A DNA stretch of 64,000 nt from Halobacteriales archaeon QS_1_68_20 (lineage in GTDB: Archaea > Halobacteriota > Halobacteria > Halobacteriales > PXRE01). Where the stretch lies: assembly GCA_003021085.1 (NCBI GenBank), contig PXRE01000011.1:113708-177707 (forward strand), read 5' to 3'. The notes under the pieces were generated by a model. That model did not search any database, was not told the origin of the DNA, and was given only the letters and a program-made list of their open reading frames with translations. Of this stretch, positions 44,812 through 53,061 are shown piece by piece. Every line of letters starts with the position of its first letter. The first letter of the stretch is position 1. Made by a program: the position numbers and the translations under genes.

Positions 44812-45108
44812 TCAGGACAGCGCCACCGCCAACGTCAGGAGGCCGACGGCCAGGGTCAGCGTCCCCAGCGCCGCCAGCGCCCACGGCGCGTAGCGCTGGA
44901 CCTGGGGACTCAACCCGGGGTCCTCGAACGCCAGCATCGACTCGTTCTCGCGGGCCTGGATCAGCAGCCCGGCGACGACCACGACCACGAGCGACTGGAC
45001 GACGACGAAGAAGCTCAACCCGACCGCGAGGTAGTTGCCGACGGCCATGGCGAGGCTCCCGACGCCGAGACCACCGAGTCCGACCAGCGCGAGGGGACGA
45101 CCGCTCAT
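44812..45108 (-). CDS. small three-helix membrane protein
   Basis: 98 residues: LGGLGVGSLAMAVGNYL, FFVVVQSLVVVVVAGLLI and a C-terminal LAALGTLTLAVGLLTL helix, with a short cytoplasmic loop (ARENESMLAFEDP). Convergent with hisH, stops 1 bp apart. Family not identified; similar small membrane proteins are common in haloarchaea. Confidence 0.7.
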   Translation of the reverse strand: MSGRPLALVGLGGLGVGSLAMAVGNYLAVGLSFFVVVQSLVVVVVAGLLIQARENESMLAFEDPGLSPQVQRYAPWALAALGTLTLAVGLLTLAVALS

Positions 45109-45194
45109 GTGTCACCGGGCGGACGTAGTCACCGTATTTCTGTCGGTCCGAACGGGCAACAGAACTATCGGGGTGGTCGTCCTGTACGCACTCG

Positions 45195-45335
45195 ATGACG
45201 CTCGTCGGACGAAGCTGGACGGGGCGCGGTGGCGACGCCGTCGTGCCGGACGCCGTCCGCGCGGACGCCCGCGGTCCCGTCCTCACGACCAGGTGCAACG
45301 ACACCGACGGACCGGCCTGGTTCCGCCGGCTCTAG
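45195..45335 (+). CDS. possible small protein, 46 residues
   Basis: MTLVGRSWTGRGGDAVVPDA then VRADARGPVLTTRCNDTDGP and AWFRRL. G/C-biased third positions hint at coding, but no start signal is convincing and the sequence has no recognised family. Lies just upstream of the first Cys-rich Tat peptide. Could be a chance frame or a fragment. Confidence 0.25.
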   Translation: MTLVGRSWTGRGGDAVVPDAVRADARGPVLTTRCNDTDGPAWFRRL

Positions 45336-45386
45336 TCGCATTTCTTGCAAATCCCTTATGGGCGGTTGAAACGAAGAGGCGGTAGA

Positions 45387-45737
45387 ATGAACCGCCGCAC
45401 CCTTCTGCACCGCATCGGCGCGGAGGGCGCCGCGACCGCCGGGTTGGCCGCCCCTGCGGAGACGTCCGCCCCTGGCCACGGTCTGGAGGGAAAGTTGGAC
45501 GTCGCCGAGGTGTCCGGCGCGGTCCCCCTGGCCCCGCTGATCGACGGCGACCTGGGGGCGCAGTTGAACGAGGAGTACGTCGAGGAGTTGCCGGCCGACC
45601 TCGGGCCGGCGGACCTCGAACTCGAAGTCGGCGCGGCGACGGACGTGGTCGCGCTCCGGGAGTGCGACGACCGGTGTTGCGGGGCCGCGTCCTGCCGGGA
45701 ACCGGGGAACTGCTGCGTCTGCATCGAGTGCCCCTAG
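45387..45737 (+). CDS. Cys-rich small protein with Tat-like signal (paralogue 1)
   Basis: 116 residues. MNRRTLLHRIGAEGAATAGLA resembles a Tat signal. The middle contains DVAEVSGAVPLAPLIDGDL. The C-terminal ~28 residues hold eight Cys (CDDRCCGAASC, GNCCVCIEC), spaced as a small disulphide or metal cluster. It shares the SGxVxLAxLxD middle and Cys-rich tail with the protein at 46468. A CCCTTATGG TATA-like element sits about 30 nt upstream. Possibly a secreted peptide of halocin type, or an exported modified peptide; not proven. Confidence 0.7.
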   Translation: MNRRTLLHRIGAEGAATAGLAAPAETSAPGHGLEGKLDVAEVSGAVPLAPLIDGDLGAQLNEEYVEELPADLGPADLELEVGAATDVVALRECDDRCCGAASCREPGNCCVCIECP

Positions 45738-46081
45738 AGGAACTCCCGGACCTCGGAGTACCACATGTCGTGGTAGTCCACCCGGTCGAGTCTGCGGGCG
45801 ATGGCGACCGCCAGGGCGTGCCAGCACAGGTCCGTGGGGTCGTCGTCGTCGAGGTTGTACTCGGCGTCCTTGCAGTTGCACCCGCCGCCCTCGACGATGT
45901 ACTCGTCGCCGTGGCCGACGACGACGGTGAAGTCCTTGTACTCCTTGACCCGCTGCTCGGAGACGGCCTCGATGGCCCGCTTGCCGCGGTCGCCGTGCAC
46001 CGAGACGATGGCGTCGGTGACCGCCGGCGTGAGTTCGCCGGCGTCTTCCAGCGACTGCTGCCACTCCTCGACCGGGTTCAC
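45734..46081 (-). CDS. SWIM zinc-finger protein
   Basis: 115 residues from ATG 46081. The SWIM pattern CxCx(n)CxH is present at CNCKDAE ... LCWHALAVAIARRL. SWIM proteins bind DNA or partner proteins. Its stop overlaps by 4 nt the stop of the convergent Cys-rich gene, so the transcripts would be antisense at their ends. Confidence 0.75.
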   Translation of the reverse strand: MNPVEEWQQSLEDAGELTPAVTDAIVSVHGDRGKRAIEAVSEQRVKEYKDFTVVVGHGDEYIVEGGGCNCKDAEYNLDDDDPTDLCWHALAVAIARRLDRVDYHDMWYSEVREFL

Positions 46082-46117
46082 GGCCCGTCAGTTGTCCGCC
46101 GGCGACAAAAGGGTTCT

Positions 46118-46324
46118 GTGGACAGTCCCGACTGCCAGCGACCAGCGGAGCCCGACGACTGCTGCTGTTCGGGTAGCACCGGGTGTGACATTTCGTGCGA
46201 CTGTTGCTGGGACAATCGTCACGTGAAGTGGGGCGACGGCGCGACCTGTCGACGGATTCTTTCGGGCCGATCCGATGTCGTGACCACCCGGTGGACTGGT
46301 CCGGTCACGGGAGTCAACAGCTAG
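46118..46324 (+). pseudogene. third Cys-rich segment, possible gene remnant
   Basis: A frame from GTG 46118 encodes 68 residues with a Cys-dense part PDDCCCSGSTGCDISCDCCW, resembling the tails of the 45387 and 46468 proteins. No signal peptide or start support. It begins just 36 bp upstream of the divergent SWIM ATG. I read it as the tail of a broken third family member; it could also be an independent small Cys-rich ORF. Confidence 0.35.
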
Positions 46325-46467
46325 GATCGAAGGAAGTCACGGCCGTTCCCCCCGATTCCATCACGGGTCGCCACGGAACACTTTGTTACTGATTAACACG
46401 ATATTGTCGTATGTAAAAAATAATACTTAATAAAAAAGGGTGCATATCTATTATCGAGGTTGGTAAA

Positions 46468-46803
46468 ATGCAAAGACGAGACATATTGAAGAAGGTTGGT
46501 ACTGCCACCGCTGTTAGCATCGGACTCGCCGGTACGGCGTCGGCGAACACGACCCGAGGTTTCGACGAGGCGATCGACGTCTCTGACGTTTCGGGTCGGG
46601 TCGCGCTGGCCGACCTGGTGGACGAGCGGGACGTCGCTTCGCTCGACGTCGCCGTCGATCCGCACCAGGCTAACCTCATCATCTCGGACGACGCGATCAC
46701 GATCCAGAACATCAGCGAAGACTGCTGCCCGCACCACGACTGTTGTGGGAACGTCGACGACTGCGAGTGTGAGTGCTGCGTGTGTGAGTCTTGCAACAAC
46801 TGA
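46468..46803 (+). CDS. Cys-rich small protein with Tat signal (paralogue 2)
   Basis: 111 residues. MQRRDILKKVGTATAVSIGL with a cleavable GTASA end is a good Tat signal. The middle DVSDVSGRVALADLVDERDV matches the 45387 protein. The C-terminus is CCPHHDCCGNVDDCECECC then VCESCNN, with ten Cys in ~25 residues. An AT-rich region with TACTTAATAAAA lies about 40 nt upstream. Suggested role: exported metal-binding or antimicrobial-like peptide. Its stop is directly followed by a palindrome-bounded element. Confidence 0.75.
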   Translation: MQRRDILKKVGTATAVSIGLAGTASANTTRGFDEAIDVSDVSGRVALADLVDERDVASLDVAVDPHQANLIISDDAITIQNISEDCCPHHDCCGNVDDCECECCVCESCNN

Positions 46804-46806
46804 CTT

Positions 46807-47045
46807 CTCCCACGACTGAAGTCGTGGGGTTCTGCTGGCCACAGGCCAGCGCCCGCCACAGACGGGCATCCCCACGCGGGAGTGTCCCGGTCGGATGCCG
46901 GGATTCTGGGCCGAGCCAGTACGGCCCCCGACTCGGACAGCGGCTCTGGTGGGCTTGTCCGAGACTCGGTATCCAAGTGTTCGGAATAGATACCAATCAA
47001 GCGTGCGGGCTTGCTCCCACGGCTGAAGCCGTGGGCTTTTCGCCC
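46807..47045. mobile_element. palindrome-bounded non-coding element, IS200/IS605-like derivative
   Basis: Starts with the hairpin CCCACGACTGAAGTCGTGGG (46809-46828) and ends with CCCACGGCTGAAGCCGTGGG (47016-47035), both with a TGAA loop. Between them about 190 bp hold further short inverted repeats (GGCCACAGGCC) and no ORF. Similar hairpins occur at the ends of IS1341/IS605-type elements and their small derivatives in haloarchaea. No transposase or TnpB is present, so it would be non-autonomous. It directly abuts the Cys-rich gene end. Confidence 0.5.
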
Positions 47046-47194
47046 TGTGTCCGCTGTAACACGACCGGCAATCCGTCCGCCGGGCCCTCGGCGACCTGAC
47101 GACGGTGATCGCTGTTGACAGACTCGTTCTTTTGGAACGCTGATCGTTCGGCCGTCATCGCCGGCCTTTTCGCCTGGCACCACCCACGACCGGC

Positions 47195-48310
47195 ATGCAC
47201 GTCCAGGAGGGCGGCGCCGAACTCGACGTGCCGGAGCAACCCGACGCGGGTGCCGGCGAGGGCGTCTTCTTCAACCCCGACCAGGAACTGAACCGGGACG
47301 TGACCGTCGCCGTCCTGCGGGCCTACCGCGAGCGCGAGGAGCGCGCCGAGACCTATCTCGACGCGATGGCTGCCTCCGGCGCTCGCGGGGTCCGGGCCGC
47401 CGCCGAGGGGTGGGACGTCACGCTGTGCGACACCGACCCCGACGCCGTCGACCTGGCCCGCGAGAACCTGGCGCGAAACGGGCTGGACGGCGAGGTCGTC
47501 GAGCGCGACGTCAACGCCCTGCTCCACGATTCGTACTTCGACGTGGTGGACCTGGACCCGTTCGGGTCGCCGATGCCGTTCGCGGACGCCGCCTTCGCCA
47601 ACGCCCGGGACCTCGTCTGCGTCACCGCGACCGACACCGCGCCGCTGTGTGGCGCACACTTCGAAGCCGGCGTCCGGCGCTACTCCGCGGTGCCGCGCAA
47701 CACCGAGTACCACGCCGAGATGGGCGTTCGCGTCCTCGTGTCCGCGCTCGCCCGCACGGCTGCCCGCTACGATGTCGGCGCCGTCCCCGTGCTCAGCCAC
47801 GTCACCGACCACTACGCCCGCACCTACCTGGAACTCCAGCACCGCGCGACCGACGCCGACGTCTTGATCGAGGAGTTGGGCCACGTTTACCACTGCCAGC
47901 AGTGTCTCCACCGCGAGACCGGGCAGGGCCTGATCGCCGACCCGCCCGAAGGCTGCCCGGCCTGCGGCGAATCCCAGGTCGTCACCGCCGGCCCGGTCTG
48001 GCTGGGGTCGCTGCACGACCCGGACTTCGTCGAGGCGGTCCGCGAAGCCGTCGACGACGAGATGGGGACCGCCGACCGTGCCCGGGACCTGCTGGCGACC
48101 GTCGGGGACGAACTCGACCTCCCCTTCCACTACGACCAGCACCGCCTCTACAAGCGGTGGGGGAAGTCCGCCGTCGGCATGGACGAGTTCCTCGGCCGCC
48201 TCCGCGACGCCGGCTTTTCGGCCTCCCGCACCCACTACGGCGGGACGACCCTCAAGACCGACGCGACCGTCACGGAGATGGCGGACCTGTTCGCCGAGGA
48301 GTCCGGATAG
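47195..48310 (+). CDS. trm1: tRNA (guanine26-N2)-dimethyltransferase
   Basis: 371 residues. SAM motif I region [25 protein letters not shown], catalytic DLDPFGSP, then [10 protein letters not shown], typical of archaeal Trm1. A zinc ribbon follows: CQQCLHRE and CPACGES. Ends with the [13 protein letters not shown] and GTTLKTDA segments. Methylates G26 of tRNAs. Start ATG 47195. Confidence 0.95.
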   Translation: MHVQEGGAELDVPEQPDAGAGEGVFFNPDQELNRDVTVAVLRAYREREERAETYLDAMAASGARGVRAAAEGWDVTLCDTDPDAVDLARENLARNGLDGEVVERDVNALLHDSYFDVVDLDPFGSPMPFADAAFANARDLVCVTATDTAPLCGAHFEAGVRRYSAVPRNTEYHAEMGVRVLVSALARTAARYDVGAVPVLSHVTDHYARTYLELQHRATDADVLIEELGHVYHCQQCLHRETGQGLIADPPEGCPACGESQVVTAGPVWLGSLHDPDFVEAVREAVDDEMGTADRARDLLATVGDELDLPFHYDQHRLYKRWGKSAVGMDEFLGRLRDAGFSASRTHYGGTTLKTDATVTEMADLFAEESG

Positions 48311-48384
48311 CGCGCTGGGCCTGCGCCACCGTTGACGGCAAATCCCGCTACGCTCGCCGGCGCCGGCCCTGTAGGACGCCGCTT

Positions 48385-49242
48385 ATGGTCACCGCTCCCG
48401 AAGTTCCCGCCGTGATCGACGACCTCCGCTCGCGCGTGCCGACGCAGGGTCGGTTCGGGCGGGTGCTGTCGCTCGCCCGGGCCATCGCCTTCCAGGCCCG
48501 GACGGCCGACCTGACGCTGCTTGCCGCCGCCGTCGCGTTCTACGCCTTCGTCTCGATGATTCCGCTGGCGCTTCTGGCCGTCGCGGTCGGGTCGACCGTC
48601 GCGGGCGAGACGGTCACGCAGTACGTCAGTCGGGCCGCGGCGGACCTGCTGAGTCCGTCCGGGCACGAGGTGTTGCGGACGGCCCTGGAGGCCGACGCCG
48701 GCCGCGGCGGGGCGACCCTCGCCGGAGTGGTGGTCCTGATCTGGGGTGCCCTGCGGTTGTTCCGGGGCATCGACCGGGCGTTCTCGGAAGTGTACGGCTC
48801 CACGCCCGGGACCCTCCTGAAGCAACTGCTGGAGTCGGTGCTGGTGGTCGGCGCCATCTCCGTCGGCATCCTCGCCATGGTCGTCGTCGGGACCGCCCTG
48901 ACCAGGTTACCGGTGCCGCTGGTCGGCCTCGGCGGGGCCGCGGCGCTGTGGCTGGCGCTGTTCGTCGCGCTGTTGCCCGTATACTACACCTACCCCGACG
49001 TCGGGGTGACGTTGCGAGAGGTCGTCCCGGGGGCCGCCTTCGCGGCGACGGCGTTCACCCTGCTCGGCACCGTCTTCGGCTTCTACACCACCGTCGCGGG
49101 CAACTACGCCATTTACGGCGTGCTGGGAGTCGTCTTGCTGTTCGTGACCTGGCTGTACTTCGCCTCGCTGGCCGTGTTGCTCGGGGCGGTGTTGAACGCT
49201 GTGTTGGTGGGGTACGTCGGGTCGTGGGGCGCTGGGGAGTGA
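48385..49242 (+). CDS. YihY/BrkB family membrane protein
   Basis: 285 residues from ATG 48385. Six helices, with LLAAAVAFYAFVSMIPLALL, RLFRGIDRAFSEVYG, YYTYPDVGVTLREVVPGA and NYAIYGVLGVVLLFVTWLYF, all typical of YihY family. Function unknown. Its last ~90 bp have a degenerate copy at 50135-50275. Confidence 0.9.
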   Translation: MVTAPEVPAVIDDLRSRVPTQGRFGRVLSLARAIAFQARTADLTLLAAAVAFYAFVSMIPLALLAVAVGSTVAGETVTQYVSRAAADLLSPSGHEVLRTALEADAGRGGATLAGVVVLIWGALRLFRGIDRAFSEVYGSTPGTLLKQLLESVLVVGAISVGILAMVVVGTALTRLPVPLVGLGGAAALWLALFVALLPVYYTYPDVGVTLREVVPGAAFAATAFTLLGTVFGFYTTVAGNYAIYGVLGVVLLFVTWLYFASLAVLLGAVLNAVLVGYVGSWGAGE

Positions 49243-49357
49243 GTTGAGGTGGGTGGTACTGGCAGAAGCTGTGGAAGTGGCTCTCGTTGCGATTGTCGGA
49301 CATAGTCTCGACTCGCTGTAGGACTGTGGGGGGTTGTACCGCGGCAAAGGGGTTCAG

Positions 49358-49991
49358 CTAGATAAATGGCTGAAGTAGGTCATTAAGCGTAAATAACACG
49401 ACGAGTCCGACCGGGACGTTCACAACGATTATTGCTTGTCTCGTGGTCAGGTTTCTAGCGTGTTTTACTGCGTAAACCCAGAGTAGATCTGGCATCGCCC
49501 ATACTGTAATCACGAGACCCAAGGCCGAGGTGACCGACAGTAGCAGGTGGTTCTGTATCTGCATTAGATAGTTAAAAAGCCCCAGTGGACCAGGTTCAGG
49601 TACTTGATCGATCACGTAATCTGTCGTCGCTAAGAAGACGAGTTCAGTCACGACCCATGGAATAAACCCCCACCCTGTGAGGACGAACGTCCGTCGGAGC
49701 GAACCGGATCCACCGAACATCGTAGAGAGTACGTGAAACGCAGTCGCATATAATCCCCAAACGACGAACGGCCGGACGACGATGTAAATATACATAAGGA
49801 ATGTCACCGGGCTGAATATATATCTGAACCCGTTACTCCCCTGTCATTTGTTGGACGATAGCGATATCGATCAGTAGATTCCTGAGTACACCGATGACGG
49901 CTATCGAACCGACGATAACGACAGGGCCGACGTGAGAGGGGTTTACCCTACGTCGGCGGAAGAATTCGTCAGTGTCACTAAACAACCCCAT
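49358..49991 (-). pseudogene. Yip1-like membrane protein, frameshifted
   Basis: First part from ATG 49991: MGLFSDTDEFFRRRRVNPSH, helix VVIVGSIAVIGVL, ending QQMTG. The frame breaks at a run of four G/C at 49838-49841; removing one base joins to SNGFRYIFSPVTFLMYIYIV and four more helices to 49358. Restored protein is about 210 residues with Yip1-like topology. Codon use is notably less GC-rich than neighbours, suggesting transfer. Function unknown. Confidence 0.65.
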
Positions 49992-50134
49992 TATTCACCA
50001 CTATAGCACTTCTATAACTGAATTTTCTCATGTTCATAAATATTGGATGACCTAAACGAACGGACCGCCCGTTCGAGTCGTTAACTGTTGACAACTTGCT
50101 GGAGAACCTCGGACCTCGTCCCGCTCAAACGAAT

Positions 50135-50275
50135 CGCCGCGGGCAACTACGGTGTCCTCTGAGTTATCCTGCAGTTCGTTATCCGGCGGTACTTCGCCTC
50201 GCTGGCGGTGTTGCCGGGGCGGTGCTGAACGCTGTGCTCGCGGGGCACGTCGGGTCGTTGGGGTGGGGAAGAGAG
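50135..50275 (+). pseudogene. degenerate copy of the yihY 3' end
   Basis: The tract CGCGGGCAACTACG, then GTACTTCGCCTCGCTGGC, GGGGCGGTGCTGAACGCTGTG and CACGTCGGGTCG matches the last part of the yihY gene (48385-49242) with substitutions and indels. It encodes a broken FASLAVL / GAVLNAVLAGHVGS tail. Either the remnant of a tandem yihY duplicate or an attachment-site-like copy of a gene 3' end. Confidence 0.65.
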
Positions 50276-50292
50276 TCGGCGTCAGATGTCGT

Positions 50293-50496
50293 TCAACTTC
50301 GGAGAGCCGCGTGAATGCGGTCGTCGACCTGGTGGCCGCAGGGTTCGAGGACGTACGTTACCGGGCCGATCCTGTCGGTCGACTGGATGGGTTCGTCGCA
50401 GGCCGGGCAGATTCGGGTGGTTTCGTCGGTATGGTCGCCGGCCGGTGCGTTCGTGCGAGCGGTGTCGTTCTGGTTCGTAGGATCGTTCGTGGACAT
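50293..50496 (-). CDS. small zinc-ribbon protein
   Basis: 67 residues from ATG 50496 (MSTNDPTNQNDTARTNAPAG). Zinc ligands: CPACDEPI (CxxC) and LEPCGHQVDD. Similar one-finger proteins are common in haloarchaeal accessory regions. Upstream extension to 50583 is Ser-rich and less likely. Confidence 0.6.
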   Translation of the reverse strand: MSTNDPTNQNDTARTNAPAGDHTDETTRICPACDEPIQSTDRIGPVTYVLEPCGHQVDDRIHAALRS

Positions 50497-50714
50497 GCTT
50501 GAGGTGGAATTGTCCCGCGCGCTCGCTGAAATCGAGAGCCGTTTGCGTTCGGTGTGGCTTTCCGTCGAGGGTGCCCTGGACAATACCTGCTAAACGCAGT
50601 TCTGTTTTTGACTCTTATGATTTATACATTAGATAGTGCTTTAGAAGCACAGTATAATGTTTCAACGATATACCATGAAAATAGTAATACAGCGTCGGAA
50701 TCGTGTGGTAGCGT

Positions 50715-50990
50715 ATGCGCCCTCGGCTCGCGGACTGGATGACACCGGTCGACCGCGACATACTGGAGCTGTTGCAAAACGAGGGCAACCGGGAACTCGT
50801 ACTCACGCCCAGACTGATCGCCGAGAACACCGACTGGGAACGGGACACGATCCGGAGCCACGTTCTCACCCTGTCAGATCACGGGCTTCTCGAATATCAC
50901 GACGAATCGGCGGGGATCTATCGTCTCTCCGAACGGGGTCGGGCCTATCTTCGTGGTGATCTCGCGCCCGAAGACCTGGAACCTGAGTAG
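50715..50990 (+). CDS. winged-helix regulator, PhiH1 repressor-like
   Basis: 91 residues: DWMTPVDRDILELLQNEGN, LTPRLIAENTDWERDTIRSHV and LSDHGLLEYHDESAGIYRLSERG form a wHTH. The WMTPVDxxIL start is common to haloarchaeal PhiH1-repressor-like proteins, often found with proviruses and plasmids. No phage genes flank it here. Start ATG 50715. Confidence 0.75.
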   Translation: MRPRLADWMTPVDRDILELLQNEGNRELVLTPRLIAENTDWERDTIRSHVLTLSDHGLLEYHDESAGIYRLSERGRAYLRGDLAPEDLEPE

Positions 50991-51082
50991 GAAAGCCGTA
51001 TTGGATAATTGACCTACCACCCGTCGTACAATTTTACTGAGAAGGCCGGCGGTTTCTTGCTGGCGAACTCGAGACGAGTGAG

Positions 51083-51391
51083 TTAACGAGGCTTCGAAAA
51101 GACGAATACTCGGTCCCGCAGTCCCCAGGGCAACTCGCCGCCGTTGTCCCGGATGTACGTTTTGGCGTCTTCCATGCTCGTCAACCGGATGGTATCACGG
51201 CCGCCGTACTGCTCCACCGGCGCGTCGGGGTCCCGTACGAGTTCTTCGAGCGCCTGGCGTGCTGGTCCCTGGTCGTGGGTCGCCACCCCCCACTGTTTGA
51301 CGGTGTCGATCTGCCGTTTATGACCCCCGACGAGGCCCTTGACGGCGAGTTTCCGAACGAGTTTGACCTTCAGATCGCCCAGCGCGGTCAT
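51083..51391 (-). CDS. hypothetical protein, 102 residues
   Basis: MTALGDLKVKLVRKLAVKGL, then HKRQIDTVKQWGVATHDQGP and DTIRLTSMEDAKTYIRDNGG. Mixed alpha/beta, basic N-terminal helix. Not recognised. Strong coding bias; start ATG 51391 is divergent from the HTH gene at 51585. Confidence 0.6.
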   Translation of the reverse strand: MTALGDLKVKLVRKLAVKGLVGGHKRQIDTVKQWGVATHDQGPARQALEELVRDPDAPVEQYGGRDTIRLTSMEDAKTYIRDNGGELPWGLRDRVFVFSKPR

Positions 51392-51584
51392 GCGTCTGCT
51401 GGCTCCCTATCGCTTTTAAGGGTACGCCGGACGCGCCCTTTGTAGTTCTAGAACTACAACCTGTATACGACGAACGAAGGTTTATAGCCGATAAAGAACT
51501 ATCCGTCGACAACGAGAGTCGACGACCTGTAAGCACAGTCGCGTCCACCGGTGGACGCGCGATCCCCACGAACGAACTAGACCG

Positions 51585-51917
51585 ATGGCACTCGAACACA
51601 CCGACAGATCGGAGACGTACGCGGAAGACACTGCACTCACCGAACTCTTCGGGAACGGCCCGAAGGTGAAGATCATCGCGGCCCTGCTCGGCGAGAGCGA
51701 CCACGACCTGAACGTCACCCAGATCGCGGAACTGGCGGGCATCCACCGGACGACCGTCTACGACCACCTCGAGGACCTGCTCGAACTCGGCGTCGTCGAG
51801 CAGACGCGGACGGTCGGCGGCAGCCAGATGTACCGCATCGACCGGGACAGCACGGTGGCCGAGGACGTCGCCCAGCTGGAGTGGGACCTGCTGGACGTGA
51901 TCGGCGACGAGGAGTAG
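51585..51917 (+). CDS. winged-helix transcriptional regulator
   Basis: 110 residues. TALTELFGNGPKVKIIAALLG, then LNVTQIAELAGIHRTTVYDH and LLELGVVEQTRTVGGSQMYR form an ArsR/TrmB-like wHTH of a haloarchaeal family. The strand and final helix may dimerise. AT-richer upstream sequence 51440-51580 probably holds its promoter. Confidence 0.8.
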   Translation: MALEHTDRSETYAEDTALTELFGNGPKVKIIAALLGESDHDLNVTQIAELAGIHRTTVYDHLEDLLELGVVEQTRTVGGSQMYRIDRDSTVAEDVAQLEWDLLDVIGDEE

Positions 51918-52012
51918 CACCGATTCCACTTCTTTCCGATCCGAGACGCTGGCCCACTGCTTCCCAGTCCCGAATTACAAGTAGGAGAACGCGGCAACGC
52001 GTCCCGACTCGA

Positions 52013-52261
52013 ATGCCACGGCGGACGTTCTCGGGGCGTGAAGTCGCGAAAGTCCTCGTTCGGTGGGGGTTCGAACCGGTCGGGGGCCAGGGGAGCCACC
52101 GCGTCTTCCGCTACGAGAACGACGAGACCGGTGAGGCCCGTACCGTGACCGTTCCCGTCACCCACGATCCCATCAGGGAGGGAACGCTCCGGGAGATTGC
52201 GGACCAGGCCGGCGCGAAGGACTTCGCTGCCTTCTGTGCGGAACTCGACGCCTGGCTCTAG
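52013..52261 (+). CDS. hicA: HicA-like mRNA interferase family protein
   Basis: 82 residues from ATG 52013. MPRRTFSGREVAKVLVRWGF, then GGQGSHRVFRYENDETGE and VPVTHDPIREGTLREIADQA is the HicA dsRBD-like fold with the catalytic His in GSHRVF. Usually a toxin paired with HicB. Here the HicB-like gene is convergent, 3 bp away, instead of downstream in the same operon. Confidence 0.85.
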   Translation: MPRRTFSGREVAKVLVRWGFEPVGGQGSHRVFRYENDETGEARTVTVPVTHDPIREGTLREIADQAGAKDFAAFCAELDAWL

Positions 52262-52264
52262 GGA

Positions 52265-52717
52265 CTACTCCCAGGGCGGAGCAGCGTCCTCGTCGACGTC
52301 TTCTGGGTCGACGCCGAGTTCGGCGTACGTCTCCCCCGGCGACTGTCCGGACTCGCTCTCCCGGGCCTCGATCGCTTCGGCGAGCATCCGTAGGGCCTGC
52401 GGCCGGGTGTCGCCCTGACTCGCGACGCCGGCTGTCGGATCGACGACCGAGTAGCCGTCGCCCTCGTCGATCAGCGCGACGACGTCTCGCGGTCGCCACC
52501 ACACGACGTTCCGCGTGCCGACCTCGACGCGCTCCAGTTCGCCTCCGTCAGCGAGACGCTTCAGTCGCCGGTGCGCCTGTGACCGGTCGACGCCGAACTC
52601 CTCGGCGATTTCACGTGCGCTGTAGAAGTCCCGCCGTCCCGACTCGAAGAAATGGAGCAACTCCCGGTCGCTGACGGTCTCGACGTACCGACCCCCGCCG
52701 TCGCGTTGCTTCGACAT
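52265..52717 (-). CDS. HTH-HicB-like fusion protein
   Basis: 150 residues from ATG 52717 ([20 protein letters not shown]). Residues ~15-75 are a winged helix ([34 protein letters not shown]). Residues ~95-135 are HicB-like ([32 protein letters not shown]). Likely antitoxin and autoregulator of the adjacent HicA. The tail-to-tail arrangement is unusual. Confidence 0.75.
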
Positions 52718-53061
52718 GGACGACGTTACTGGCTCATACCTCAAAGACCTTGCTACGATTGTTGTGCCGTGACGAGCCTCGGCCATCCCTGGCGGTTCGT
52801 GCTGGAACGAAGTTGGCCGTCACCGGTACTTCGCCGCGCTGGCGTCGCCAGCGACCGTAGGGTGGCCTCTTATATACTCCTGCAGGTACGTAAAGAAGAC
52901 CGAACCTCTCGACACGAACCGGCAGGCCTTCCTGCGGTTTTGACTGGCCCGGCAAGAACCAGGCACCGGCGATCTCTGTTAAACCGTCTGACCCGAAGAA
53001 CCGGTCACTCCCGACCGAGGTTGGGTAACGCATTTGACGACTCGCTTGAATAGTCGGGACG
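52718..53061. other. intergenic region, no gene supported
   Basis: About 344 bp. Contains a hairpin CTGGCGTCGCCAG (about 52839-52851), a TATA-like CTTATATACTC near 52868-52878 pointing toward the CaCA gene, and a second hairpin GCAGGCCTTCCTGC followed by GGTTTT (about 52922-52940), which looks like a terminator. I see no coding frame with haloarchaeal codon bias. Confidence 0.4.

Noticed and set aside
45387..46803. Assigning the Cys-rich proteins to halocin C8
   Set aside because: Only signal type and Cys-rich tail are similar in general; length and sequence are not close enough from memory to make the claim.
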